Both the position numbers and the translations under genes were made by a program. This document shows, in pieces, positions 34,586-46,000 of a stretch of DNA of 64,000 bases (within the stretch, counting starts at the first letter, position 1; each line of letters opens with the position of its first letter). Source of the DNA: Gracilaria gracilis (lineage: Eukaryota > Rhodophyta > Florideophyceae > Gracilariales > Gracilariaceae); NCBI GenBank assembly GCA_030374805.1, contig JARGSG010000084.1:297436-361435 (forward strand). Direction: 5' to 3'. The notes below the pieces were generated by a model that was given only the letters and a program-made list of their open reading frames with translations, searched no databases and was not told the DNA's origin.

Positions 34586-34730
34586 ACCTGGGCGGTGCAT
34601 CGATGAAGCGCCACGCCCACCCAGTCCGGTGTCCCAAAACTTTTTATATTTTCAACTCATTGAAACGACAGCCTGCGACAGTGGAGGGAGGTGTCGTGGC
34701 GCTTTACCGATGCTGTTCAGGGGACTCGGC
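34586..34730. repeat. Two partial copies of the TTCATCGG palindromic repeat
   Basis: 34,586-34,636 (GGGCGGTGCATCGATGAAGC, then CGCC) and 34,690-34,730 (GTCGTGGCGCTTTACCGATG) are half-copies of the palindrome found complete at 34,759. Confidence 0.6.
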
Positions 34731-34758
34731 TTTTTAATGAGTTGAGAAAAAAAATTTC

Positions 34759-34832
34759 GGACAGCGGACCAGGGTGTGGTTGCGCTTCATCGGTGCACCG
34801 ATGACGCGCCTCGACAATTCGGTCCGCTTTCC
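34759..34832. repeat. Palindromic repeat, full copy 1
   Basis: A ~74-bp near-palindrome: outer arms GGACAGCGGACC against GGTCCGCTTTCC, and an inner core close to TTCATCGGTGCACCGATGAA flanked by GCGC. It can fold into a long hairpin or cruciform. Confidence 0.8.
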
Positions 34833-34989
34833 AAACGTGCTGTGAGTGATGAAGCTGGGGTGCTGGCATACGTGACACCACCAAGTGGCCATGATCCATG
34901 AAGTTGGAGTGCGCCCCGGCCCGATTGCCAAGCATGTTGAGTGATGAAGCTAGAGTTCTGGGATGGATGGCACCTCTAGCGTCCCATTG

Positions 34990-35061
34990 ATAGCGGACCA
35001 AGGTGCCGTGGCGCTTCATCTGTGCACAGATGAAGCCCCACGACACCTTCGTCCGCTGTCC
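34990..35061. repeat. Palindromic repeat, full copy 2
   Basis: Same layout: arms ATAGCGGACC / GTCCGCTGTCC, core TTCATCTGTGCACAGATGAA. The two core substitutions (G to T on the left, C to A on the right) are compensatory, so the palindrome is kept. Confidence 0.8.
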
Positions 35062-35102
35062 CATGCTGTCGTTTTAATTAATTGAAAATACATAATCTTT
35101 TT

Positions 35103-35177
35103 GGGACAATGGTCCAGGGTGGCGTGGCGCTCCGTTGGTGCAGCGATGAAGCGCAATGAGACCCCATTCCACTGTTC
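35103..35177. repeat. Palindromic repeat, diverged copy 3
   Basis: Arms GGGACAATGGTCC / CCATTCCACTGTTC and core CTCCGTTGGTGCAGCGATGAA. The arms are less well matched. Confidence 0.6.
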
Positions 35178-35977
35178 TACTTGTCCTTACTAATAACTTT
35201 ACCTATATCTCCACATTTTTTTAGTTCCGTATCTCTCGCGTCTTCAAGCTTTCCTTAACATCTCTTTGATGCATCACGTGCCACCGATGAAGTACCACTT
35301 CTCCTTCATCCCCTTTCCGCGCGCCATGAAAGATAAAGCTGGAGTTCTTTTAGGTATGCTTTGTCCGCGTGTCGACCAGAGACCTCGTTGTGGCACCTGC
35401 TACAGTCATTGACGCGGTAGACGGTATACCGAGGTGAATTATGGTTCATAGATGCAACGATGAAGCACCTTGGCAAACCTGGCCATTGTCCAGTCGTCTC
35501 GTTTTCCGGAGAATGTAATACGAACCTTTCTTTAAGGGAATGAAGCTTTTGCTCTTCCACCAAGATATCGGTCTTTCTAAAATCCAAATAATAATATAAA
35601 TATATATAGCAATAGAGTTGCGTCAATTCCACACTAACGTCACAGGGGCGACTGTCTGGCGTGGACACCGTCCGCTTGAACATATCGCTGCATAGCCGTA
35701 GGCGAAAAACGCGCGTCTCTACAGACTACCGTAACGCACGAATGCTCGTGCGCAAACATGTTATAAGTCATTCTTTTACAGAATAGGTTCATATGAAGTT
35801 AAATTCTTCTTTATGGTTGCTTTGAACCTAGTAACACACCTATGGGGTTGAATATATTAAACACGTTCGTATAGTCAGCAATGCTGCGAATGCTCTCCAG
35901 ATACCCCAAATTAGTGTGTTAGGGTGGTTTTGAGTCCCTTCAAACGCACCCAGGACCGGCGGTCTAAACCACCCGCT

Positions 35978-36051
35978 GGACAGCGGACCCGGGTGTCGCG
36001 GCGCTTCATCGGGGCACCGATGAAGCGCCACTGCACATCGGTCCGCCCTCC
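35978..36051. repeat. Palindromic repeat, full copy 4
   Basis: Arms GGACAGCGGACCCGG / TCGGTCCGCCCTCC, core TTCATCGGGGCACCGATGAA within GGCGC/GCGCC. Confidence 0.8.
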
Positions 36052-38442
36052 AAAAAATTAAACAATTTCTTTGGCCCTACCGCCCCGGTCGGCCCCGAAT
36101 CTCTGCATCCGTGGCAAACGTGCTACTACTACTGGGTATTGCCTTTGAAGCAATATCGCGGCCATGTACAACTAACTCCCGTTTGGGTCTGTTTCACTGC
36201 TCCCTGTGATACATGCTTCAGTAGCTTACGCAGGTCTGTTGTCTTTACGCGCCACCCGAGTTTCAGAAAGCAAAATGCGCTAAATGTTGCATCACCGGAT
36301 TTGGTGTGTTCGGTCACGTCGCAGACAGCGAGAGCCCATCAAAAGTAGTATTGTTTCTCTTTACGTGCTGCATCGTCGGTTGTATCAATAAAAGCGGTGA
36401 ACCCAGCACCAGTGATGCCTTGAACGCAACGCCTATCAGGTTTCCCGCGCAATGATGATCCTCAGTAGGCCCCTCATCTAATTGCATATGGTTCATACAA
36501 ACATGTGGGGGGACGTAGGTAATAACAGGAGGCTGAGATCGACAAAAATACTGATCATCTATTGCTGGGAATGCTTAAGTGTTTTTACTCAGCTGAGTAA
36601 CATCACTTCAGCATTACCAACAGTAGATCTCCAAAGGTTGTAAGTAGAATTTGATACTTATAAATACAACTCTAATCAATTCCATTCCGGTTTTCTTAAT
36701 CGATACGATTGTATTGACTACTATACTATCCTCACAGATATACGAAGTACTTAACTTTAACATGTAAGAAGCATTCCTACCAATGTCTCAAAGAGAATGG
36801 TTCCCCCTACAGTATACCATTTCTTTTCAACCTCTAAGAGGGTAAAATGGGTTTATGAATGAGTAATTGAAGAAAAGGGCATAAAGGCATCGCAGGAGAT
36901 AAGGTTGAAGATTGTGTTTGTGAGAGAGATGGGGTTAAAAAAGCCTTGGACAGTGAGAATTTCTAGTATTTTTAGAGCAACCTGGGCTCTTCTTGGCATT
37001 TGTACTGAACGAAAGAGGAAGAGTTTTGAAATTTTTCGGAAAACAATTAGTTGGCTGGAAATTGGCGTAGAGAAGAATTGGATACAAATAATCGTACGCC
37101 GCAAGCGGGTGTGTGACCTACATTTCCAGGGCCTTGCACAGTGGTGAGAAGCGTGGGAGGTATTTCGTACATCTCGTTTGTTGTTATATCACTTATTGCT
37201 GAACCCGTTAGTATCTGCGATGTCTAATTGCTACCAATAGGGCCAGAAGCTAGCGGCTCTGTGTCACAGAACGGAGGTTCCAGATACGCCGCCGCGGAGG
37301 ATGGAAGAGGGTGAATACAAGTATTTTTCATTGAGAAGGAAGAACATGGGGAATTAGAAAAGGTTGGTGTTGATGTGGACGGAGAGAATGGAGAACCGGA
37401 AAGGAGGTTCGCGAAGGAGATGCAGGAGCGGATGAGGAGCCTTGGAAGGAATCTAGGCGGAAATTGGGACGACAGGCTTTCTGATATAGTGAGTTGGGAG
37501 CGGTGGTGCGGAGTGTCTCGGAGGTTTGGGGGCAAATGGATTTAATTTCGAGGATTCGCGAAAGGATGAAATTGATTTGAATGGGAACTGGTACGTATGT
37601 GTTTGGCATGGTGGTATGCGTTGCGAGGAAGATGATGATGCAAAGGACGGAGAATATGGGCCTGAAGGTTCGGGTACAAGTGTTGTAGAAGCACGTGGCG
37701 TAGGTGGCAAATGCGTGAGAGTTGTTGTCGGATTTGAAGGAGCTGTAGAGGGGAGAAGGAATCAAGAGAGAAAAGGGGAGATGGTAAAATTTACCGCTGT
37801 CACCATGGTCTCGGGATGGACGTGGCTGTGTGAGGGGGAGGAGAAGGGAAGATAAAGGAGGAGAGGCTGGAGGGCCTCGGCTTGGGAAGAGGCAGAAAGG
37901 AAGGAGGGGGTTCTGATGGTCAACAAGTTTGGGGAGGTCTGTTTGAGGCGGCAGCTTCCAGGAGAACTCCACTACTTGGGTTCGATAGTATGGCGGTGCC
38001 TGCACGAAACGCGGAACGCATATTGAAATAGCAGGAGAACAAGAGCTGGGAGGGTTTAGAGCCGCTCTGGTGCTAGGAAATGGAAAGAGAATGGATACCG
38101 TTGTCAGTTGCAATTCTTCAACTTCAAATTTAGGGGAACTGAGACGCAGGATCCGAATACATGGTTGGAATGAGGGAGCGCTAGTGATAGGTTCGTAATT
38201 TTTTAGAGTGTTTTTGACGAGTTTGGGGAATCTTAAGTTACGAGCGGTGGCAGGGGAACTGCAAAATAGCCTTCAAATCCAATACGTGAAGTTCAAACTG
38301 CACTGCACGGAAGCGTTATTTCCAAGAAAAATTTTTTTTGCCTTGTCAACTAGCGCAGACTGCGAAAATGCTAGTTTTTTCGAACTTTTATTTTCACAAC
38401 AAGCCATCTAGCATACTAAACTAGCATTCCGAGAACACCGAC
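36052..38442. other. Right part of element A, no clear gene
   Basis: From about 36,850 to 38,170 the plus strand is strongly purine-rich. One short coding-looking frame reads EKVGVDVDGENGEPE and ends in a stop near 37,542, but it cannot be placed. The last 150 bases carry repeated GCTAGTTT motifs leading to the right terminal repeat. Confidence 0.45.
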
Positions 38443-39020
38443 GTACGCTGGTACCAGGGCTACCCGGGTGGTTCAAGTAAGGATCGGGGGTCACCATAAA
38501 CGGGATTAATCTTGTCGGTCGGGCGAGAAGCCACGACGGCGCAAGCCAGCACGATCAGACCGCAATGGGTATGGAGATAACCAGTAAAGGTAATGGTGAA
38601 ACAAGCTCGAAGGGACGGAGACGGAACCTCAAAGGAAAAGCAAGATCAGCCGCAACCAAGGGGGCGCCAAAATCCTTCACGGTACAGCCTCCACAAGAGC
38701 GAAAAGTCGCGCCGTGTACCTCAATGAGTGTACCGACGCAGAAGAGGCGACCGAAGACAAGAGTCTGTAAAGGTGTACGCCACCGCGTGCTGGTGATCCA
38801 ACCTTGCAGGTACACAACGGGCGCGCGTCGTGCCCAAAACCACAAATGAGAAAAAGGAAGCCACTGGCGGTGGTGACCCAGATGGTGAACAGGCACGTTC
38901 CGTGTCGCAAAGCAAGCGCGATGCACGGCGCAAGATGGCACGAGGGCTACGACGGTGACCAAATTGGTACGAAACCAACTTGGTGAGAGGATCTGGGAGC
39001 CACGAGGGCGTGGCTCAGGG
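38443..39020. other. Chromovirus 1 sequence right of the nested element
   Basis: Should be the N-terminal or upstream part of the antisense region. A plus-strand frame at 38,565-38,849 is Lys/Arg-rich; on the minus strand 38,555-39,109 is open but runs into the LTR. Neither is recognised. Confidence 0.4.
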
Positions 39021-39033
39021 TAGGAAGGGGGTC
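39021..39033 (+). promoter_or_regulatory. Polypurine tract before the 3' LTR
   Basis: TAGGAAGGGGGTC is followed directly by TGTAGTACAATGCG, a TG-starting LTR end, as expected for the plus-strand primer of an LTR retrotransposon. Confidence 0.6.
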
Positions 39034-39520
39034 TGTAGTACAATGCGACCTCAATGGGTTGGTGCCACGTGGGGCTACTTGTGCGCCTTGCTGGCTGCAC
39101 TCCACCCAATTGCTAATTTCTAATTTCTAATTTAGTTTAGTTTAGCATTGCTGGCCCATGACAGTAGGTCATGGGTGCGGCCGATGACGTCATGCCCGCA
39201 TAGGAGATCGGCGTCGTGGCACCTTGTATATATTGTGGTGCACCTCTCCTTCACCCTTAGGTATTGTTAAGTCAGGCACCATTAGGGCAGTAACTATACC
39301 ATATTGATCACTAGCTACTCTATTTGTATTCAATTTTTACCGCACGTCGACCTCTACCACCCTACACTTACACGGTCTAGACCAGTTGCCCCGTCGTTCG
39401 CCCCTGCGGGTTTCAGGTGCCCTATTACCATATTGGTTGTGTGTTTTCCCCTTTAGGTTGAGCCCTAGCGCGATCCCTCTCCCAGGCGGATCGTACACCT
39501 TATCGGTATTTGTACGACCA
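39034..39520 (+). repeat. 3' LTR of chromovirus 1
   Basis: Same landmarks as the 5' LTR: TGACGTCA at 39,185-39,192, TGTATATATTG near 39,226, end CGACCA. It lacks about 20 bases of the TAATTTCTAA-type run present in the left copy. Confidence 0.75.
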
Positions 39521-39560
39521 TTCAACCAAAGATGACGACATCAACAACACCCTTTTAATA

Positions 39561-40163
39561 ATGTCTGAAGAACTGACCATTACTGAAGCCCACAAAAATC
39601 TATGATTTTTTTTGTACGAGAAGTATGAACGGAAGAGTAGTTTCCTCAAACTCCAAACGAAGTACAACGTTTCAGAATGGCGTCTGCGTAAGGCCTACAG
39701 AGACTGGGTGATGACGTATCCGGAGGCACAGCCAGCACACTAGACTGAGGTGATCCTTCCTTATCGAAAAGCAGGCCGCCCAACTGCACTCACGCATAAA
39801 GAGGAGAATAGTATCGTCCAGGGCGTGGAGTATTTCTGCGAGAACAACACACTACTAACCACAGTCGGCATATGTGACCTTGTTCAGACATACTTCTCCT
39901 CTCTTGCGGAGGAGAGCCAGCTTCAGATTGGATTTAAAACCAATCTTCCTTCATTTTGGTGGCTTGAACGCTTCATAATGAAACACAGGCTGCACTATAT
40001 ACCAGTCCGCATTGTGGAGAATGACCGGGTGGAAATCACCCCTGTGGAGCAGCACCTTTGGCGGGAAGAGGGCAATGTCAGGAAGATGTTTGGAATCTTC
40101 CCCTCGATAGAGTACCACAGCGAACGGGGCACTCTGGGAACGACACAGCTAAGCCGGGAGTAA
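39561..40163 (+). pseudogene. psq/CENP-B-like transposase N-terminus
   Basis: From ATG 39,561 the frame reads a helix-turn-helix-like part (LQTKYNVSEWRLRKAYRDW), then AGRPTALTHKEENSIVQGV and IGFKTNLPSFWWLERFIMKH. GRPTALT-EE-xxV followed by a W-x2-F-x2-R/K-H end is the hallmark of the N-terminal DNA-binding half of pogo/Tigger and CENP-B-related transposases (HTH_psq plus HTH_CenpB). In-frame stops lie near 39,603 (TGA) and 39,740 (TAG). The catalytic DDE part is not present: the frame ends at TAA 40,161 and goes straight into the 850-bp repeat, whose first bases encode its last part. Probably a non-autonomous or deleted element. Confidence 0.55.
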
Positions 40164-40893
40164 ATCTGAGGTCAAACTGTCATGGAAAGCGTCTGAGTGT
40201 TGAGAATAGGCAGTATTGGGTGAAGATCCACGTGTTCACACGGTAACGAGATGAGTCTTTGAAAGAGAGTTGCGCGGCAACGACGAGGAGTCGGAAACGG
40301 GCCAATAAGAACAGGCTAAAAAGGCAAATCCAAGAAAGGGGTTAAATAGAACCACCAGAGTGGGGAAAAGGGAGAGAAAGTAGAACAACCCAATACAAGG
40401 GCGAGTGTACGACAATAGGTTAGAACGAGACACACAAGTACTTGGTATACTCTGAGCGCCACAAGGGTAGGTAACTATACGTGATCAAGACAGTCGTCAC
40501 TCCACTTGGATGTGAACAATCCGCGAAGGCGTAATAGTTAGAGCCAGAAGCCCTTGCTTGGCAAAGGGCAATTTACTTGGGAGAGAAGAGCTCCACCCTC
40601 TAAGTACTAAGCTCGGCGCACCACTGACAGTGGGCGCGCCGGGCTAAATAATCTATAAAATATGCAAGTAAATACAGCAATGCTGGATGCATTGGCCCCG
40701 GTATATCCGTGCTACATCGGTGCTAGTCACATCCGCTAAGCGGCGCCTCGAGCCGTGCAATCCACGTGTACATCTGTGGAAATTATATAAGCGAGGCGTA
40801 ACGCTAATAGCGGTGTAGCTTATATATATCTCCTAACGCATGATGCGGAAATTAACCAAATACCTCAAATCGCCTCCAAGGAGTGTTGTCCCC
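40042..40893 (+). repeat. Dispersed ~850-bp repeat, copy 2
   Basis: Matches 13,719-14,572. Here the homology stops sharply at 40,893, where the right-hand chromovirus region starts, so chromovirus 2 probably inserted into this element. The continuation of the repeat family, the coiled-coil frame seen in copy 1, was not found on the far side. Confidence 0.8.
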
Positions 40894-41379
40894 CATATCC
40901 CCCTTCTTAGGAGTGAGCCACGCCGTCGCGATAGTGGGCCGAACTCCCAAAAATGGGCATAAAAGCGCATCTTTGAGGTCTTCGGAATCCCCTTCGCCTC
41001 CCAAAGACCAAGTCACTACGACTCGACAGTGCAACCCCCGCTCCAGCGACGGCCATTCCTGTTCCAAACAGTCCGCTTCTAGCTTTCGCGGTCACCCTAC
41101 CAACCCTCCTATTGTCCATCGAGTGCCTCGCACGATGATCGGTCAACCTCCGAACCCGGGATACTCTCCGGATTTTGTTTCGTGCCACTTTTGCAAAGCT
41201 GTATTGCTTCTGAAGCGTCCCAGGGCAACAACGCCAGTGGTGGGCACATTCTCCCTGTGGGGCACCAGCCTCACGGTCACATCATGCCCGAGGTTCCGTG
41301 CCGTCATACGACGAGTTAGTTGGACAGAACCCTCGCGTTCACTTGCATCTCTTCCGGACAGCTCCATGGTTTCATCCTA

Positions 41380-42885
41380 CAGCCGTTTTCAACGAGGATC
41401 TTATCGCATCTTACGCTGACATTACCGATCGCCTTCCCAGATATCTTCCGGCGATAGTCACCACTTCGTGAGATTGGCGTCGACGGGTGGCCGTTCCTCC
41501 CCACGCAGTCCTGCGGCGTTCCGACGAATCGCTGGCTTCCGCTCAGGTGGCGTAGGTTCGCTTGGGGTATGCACCGCAGAGCTGGGCAGAATTTGAGTTC
41601 CCAATTCTTGATTCCCTCAGCTTCGCCCTCCAGTTGTACCGTACACAAGGCGAGAGCTCATACTGTGCCCTCTTGGCTGTGATTGAGACTTACTCCCGGA
41701 GAGGATGTCCTATCGTACGCCAAGAGGCTGTGTGTTGGATTCATCCAATCCTCCGTGCGGAGCTCAGGTATCTTCGCCGGGAGTCTCGTTCGCGGTGGTT
41801 ACAGAAATTTATCCGGGAAGAGCGTCGCGCGCGTTCCCGCTTTGGGTTCCTTGTTCCGTATCAGAACACGGAGATCAATCGAATCCGGCATAATCACAGG
41901 CTGGGCCGTTATGTTCCCCTCCCCACATGGTGGTACTCGGTGGAGTGTGAGGGGGGTGCTACGTCGAGTTGCCCTCGGTCAACTCCTATCTCGGCTCATG
42001 CCTCATCGAGGATCCGTATTCCGGACTATGGTCCGTTGTGGCACCAAGTGGGCAATCCGCACCGCGAATTATCTCCTACGGGAAGTATATGACCGGTATC
42101 GACTGTGGTATATTCTGCCTCGCCCTCGTGCGTGCATACGAGATTTCTCGTTCCGTGTCTTTCTTGGATGCGAGAACAATGCCGAAGAAGTTCCAGAGCT
42201 CCTCGGCGTAGTCGACCGAGTTGATTGGGCCAGTGTGCCTTTCACTCAAAGCAGCCGCCATCACGAAGACGGCGGCTACGACCGGTCTCCGGGACGACGC
42301 ACGTCATTGACGGGAGAATTCATCTTCTTCAACCCCTGGGAGGTGCAAGAGATCACCGCAGCTGAAGCGGTAGCTCTCCGAATCGCTCCGAGGTACATCC
42401 CTTAGGGGCATCCCGTTGGCGTCGTTAACGCTGACGAGTTCTACCACGCCTACGACGGTGACGATGACCAAATGATGGACGACGATCCCGAGACGGGGTA
42501 TGATGACGACGTAGTCGAAGTGGTTCCTCCGCCTGATGCGGCTGGACCGACCTCCAACGAAACGGCAGCGCCGGCAACGACGGCGGCAGAGCCGGTGAAT
42601 CTACCCGGGTCCGAACCTTCATCGGTAGGCGCTGTGGTGGCTTCTCTTCCAGACGAACCCGACGTGATCGAGGTGCCTGCCGCCCTCTCCTCCGTGAGTG
42701 GGACGGGTGATGCGGCTGTGATCGCTCAGTTCCTCCGAAGAGTTGGGCTTTCCGCAAATGTTGTAAGTGGCGACGTCGCCGCAATGCGTGACGCATTGGC
42801 TGCACGCCTTACTGGCGGATCCAATCCCAGCAATGGGTGGCGCCGACGGTATTCCGGGCCCTTCCAACCAAGGGTCGGGCGCTAA
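41380..42885 (+). pseudogene. Frame antisense to chromovirus 2 pol, Ulp1/C48 peptidase-like
   Basis: Coding-looking segments change frame: about 41,385-41,700 (EDLIASYADITDRLPRYLPA; FEFPILDSLSFALQLYR), then 41,969-42,211 with GKYMTGIDCGIFCLALV, then 42,210-42,405 (DRVDWA; EFIFFNPWEV) and the acidic and Ala/Pro-rich tail 42,472-42,885. The Asp-Cys-Gly-hydrophobic-Phe motif after a Gly/Tyr/Thr turn is what surrounds the catalytic Cys of Ulp1/SENP (C48) deSUMOylating peptidases. I could not identify the catalytic His and Asp with confidence. It sits antisense, downstream of pol, exactly where chromovirus 1 has its antisense frames. Several frameshifts and stops make it a pseudogene. The peptidase call rests on one motif. 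Confidence 0.45.
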
Positions 42886-43058
42886 TTACATTTTCCACTT
42901 AATTCCGGCTATGTGGTGTTGTTGTAGGATGTATTCTAGATGGCTGTCAAACCTACTGCCGTCTGTGACGTATGTTTCCTTGTCCAAGTGCCTTTTTCGT
43001 CTTCTTCGGCTCTTTAAATTCCTCCCAGGTGAGCTAGTTTCTTACCCTTCGGGGCGTG

Positions 43059-46000
43059 TTATCCCATTTGGGCGTTGACAATTGTCGCTGGGAGACGCGT
43101 GAGAGTACGCCGATGGTACTGCACCACTTTCGATCGTGAGAGATGCTCGAATGGCTCATCCGAGTCAGCCTCTGGCCCATAGCCGTACCAGCGTACGAGA
43201 TACTGTATGTACCCCAACGGGTGGTATGAGTGTTTCATTATGGGGTCGACTACGAACTCCTGTGGGAAGACTTCCCAGCCATGCTGTGTGGTTACGACAT
43301 CCTCCTTCGGAGAGCTTTCCGGCGGCGGTGCCGTGTGTGGCAGTGCGTAGATACTCCGGTTAAACCGAGTGTTGTCCAACAAAGTTGGTAGCCTGTTGCC
43401 TTCGCGGTGTAGCTCCATACTTGGGTCGATTATCACGCTTCTTACTATGTCGGTGTTCCCGTTGCCTTGGGTCTGTAGAGTTCCTTTTCCCACGGGAGTT
43501 CCGGGTGGGCTTACCACAATTTTGCGTGGTAAAAACCGTTCCGACGGAGTTGGGTGTGTCGTCGAAGGCGCTTGCGTCAACCGCCATCCTGATTGAACCA
43601 GCCTCGCCGTCGCGTCACGTGACGGTGGCAACGGGTGGCCGTCATTGTTCTTCGCCGTTGCGTGTTCCACCTCCGTGTGCATGGGGGTGTCAGCTCAGTT
43701 TGTCGACGTGATTCGCTCGCTGAGCTGCTCTACCTTACAGGTATAGTCCGTGTGCTACGGTTGGCACTTCCCTGCTGCGCATTTCGCAACTTGTTCACTG
43801 TGTGCTCCGCCGTGGGCGTGCTGGGCGACTTATTCTCCAGCGATGGTTCTCCGTCTTAGATTTGCGAGCTCAAAACCGCCTCAGGCGAAATTTCCACCTC
43901 GATACGCGGCGTAGCCAATCCAGGCGCGCTATGCGTCGTAGGAAACGGTTTCGACGGTAAGGACTGAATCTTCTTGGTATTGTCCCGCGCAGCGGTAGTG
44001 TATAGTGACGATTCTGCTTCTGCGTCGACGGGAGACGACTTTGACGGGGCGCCGGGCTCCCGAGAGTGCTCTGATCGCTTCAGCGTAGCCTCAGCTTTCC
44101 GTGTATCACGAGATTGATTACGCGAAGACGCGGAATGAACGAGTCCCTCCTCCCCCTTAGATAGAGCGACATGGGAAGTGCGTGTTAGTGCTCTAAGGCG
44201 GCGAGTAATTATGCCAGGCGGCGGGGCTTGAAACAGCGAAGTACCAGGGCGCGTAAAGTCCGATAACATCGGGAAATCAGAGATTCCCAGAGCAGGGTGT
44301 GGCAACTCTCTAGGGCGGTCTATTGGGGGTTGGTCCGGTGTGTCTAGAGTGCTCGTTTCCGCTTTCGCGGCATAATTTTCGTTTGATGGGGCATTTCCCG
44401 CAAGTGGGAGTGCAAAAACCACGCCATCGCGGGAGATGCGTTCGTGTTGCTGACCCATCTCAACTACGACAGTGTCGGGCTCCACAACAATTGTCTTGAA
44501 GGGATCGTCTGCAACGGGTGAGAGCTTATGGAGTTTCTCCTTGCCTGGGTTCCAATGGTTCTTACAGATGAATACATAATCCCCTTCCTTAAGGGCGCGC
44601 GGTCTTCGAGGGGCTCTTTCATCGAAATCATGCTTATATGCGGCTTGTGAACGGGCCATTGACCGTTGTGCTGCAGGAACCAGCTTGGTAAGCCATGTCT
44701 TCCAGGTTTCCCTGTGGCCCTTCGTCGAAGGAAATTGATCCAGTGTTGGCTGTGCTTCGAGCGCCACGGGCGGTGGGGTGCGAGACAAAACCAATGCAAA
44801 TGTAGTCAATCCGGTAGTACTGTGGCCCTGAGATTTGTATGCAAATATCAGCGCATCGGGGAACAGGTCCCACGTGGTGAATTTATCGGCTACATATGCA
44901 CGGAGAGCTGCTAACAGCGTCTGGTTAGACCGTCCAGCCTGCCTATTACAATGGGGGTGGTAGGTTGTCGTGAAGAGATTCTTGAGATCCAAATCTGCAT
45001 ACATCCCCGAAGAACCGGGAAGCAAACTGTTTCCCGTTGTAGGAGAGTAGATTCACCGGTGGACCGTAGACGAGTGCCTAACGGGTGGCAAATGCTTGCG
45101 CAACCGTCATTGACGTGATTCTCGGTAGTGATACGGTACGGGCGAGCTTCGAAAAACGATCCTTTATGACGAGTAGAAATTTGTTACGCCGCTCAGTAGC
45201 AAGAAAAGGTCCCAAAATATCGATGGCTGCGAATTCCAGGGGCGCCCTTCCGGGAAATAGCTTCAAATTCGTCGCATAGCGGTGGAGCTTAACGCGATTC
45301 CGAGCTCACTCGGGGCAGAACCGCACAGTTGCGTAGCAATCCACAGCCATTGCTGGCCAGTAGAATTTCCCTCGCAATGTAAGGTACAGTTTCCGCCCCC
45401 GAACATGGCCACTAAGTTTGGCATAGTTTGATAAGTGTAACAACCAAGATTGTGCGGCGTGTGGCACCACTATTTGTGGGTTTCCAGTTACCGTGCGAAC
45501 GAGATGGCTATTACCATTCACCCGAAAGGGGAGGTCAGCTCCTCCATTGAGTTGCACCCGAACCTTCGTGCGGGAGGGATACTTGAATTGTTGCCAAAAC
45601 ATCTACTCCGTGGTGACTGGTACAGAATTCCCTGGTAGGGGGTTCGCACTTTCGGTAATAGCGAGTACTGCAGCCATTTCTTGGTCAAAATCCAGTTCAT
45701 CTGGCCAATCCTCTTCGATATCATGCAATTCATTTACTGTGTAGCCTTCAACTGCGAAGCAGGGTATTTCCTCGTCATCGACGGCTAACGCTTCTCCTGT
45801 GGTGGGTAGGCGAGAAACGGCATTGGCTCGTGTATTGTTCGCGCCCTTTTTGTAGGCGACGTCGAAGTCGAACTCTGCAATACGCAGTCTCCAACGCATT
45901 AAGCGGCCAGAAGGCTCCTATATGGAGAGTAGCCATCTCAATGATGAGTGATCCATGTACACGGTGAAATGGGCACCCATAAGGTAGAGGAGTATTGTGT

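Larger units (their letters stand above)
30949..38442 (+). mobile_element. Nested Plavaka/CACTA-like DNA transposon A
   Basis: The left end GTCGGTGTTATCGGAATG and the right end, whose reverse complement is GTCGGTGTTCTCGGAATG, are inverted repeats of at least 18 bp continuing into GCTAGTTT or close variants. Several more copies of a GCTAGTTT-like motif lie in the outer 200 bases of each end. The left 300 bases closely match the right end of element B (near 59,226, inverted). It carries a broken transposase at 31,479 and, further right, palindromic repeats and unassigned DNA. It lies inside the antisense region of chromovirus 1, so it is younger than that insertion. Confidence 0.75.
20578..39520 (+). 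mobile_element. Ty3/Gypsy chromovirus 1, split by a nested DNA transposon
   Basis: Two same-orientation LTRs (20,578-21,075 and about 39,034-39,520, differing at roughly one position in ten by eye) bracket gag, pol with a chromodomain-like end, and a region with antisense frames. Without the nested 7.5-kb element at 30,949-38,442 it would be about 11.4 kb. A candidate tRNA primer site follows the left LTR and a purine tract precedes the right one. Flanking five-base sequences are tctaa on the left and ttcaa on the right, so any target duplication has decayed. All coding regions are broken. The alternative is that the right LTR is an unrelated solo LTR; the purine tract next to it argues against that. 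Confidence 0.7.

Noticed and set aside
34586-36051. A CRISPR-like array, because similar repeats recur.
   Set aside because: Spacing is irregular, the repeats are long palindromes, and the window is eukaryotic with no cas-like genes.
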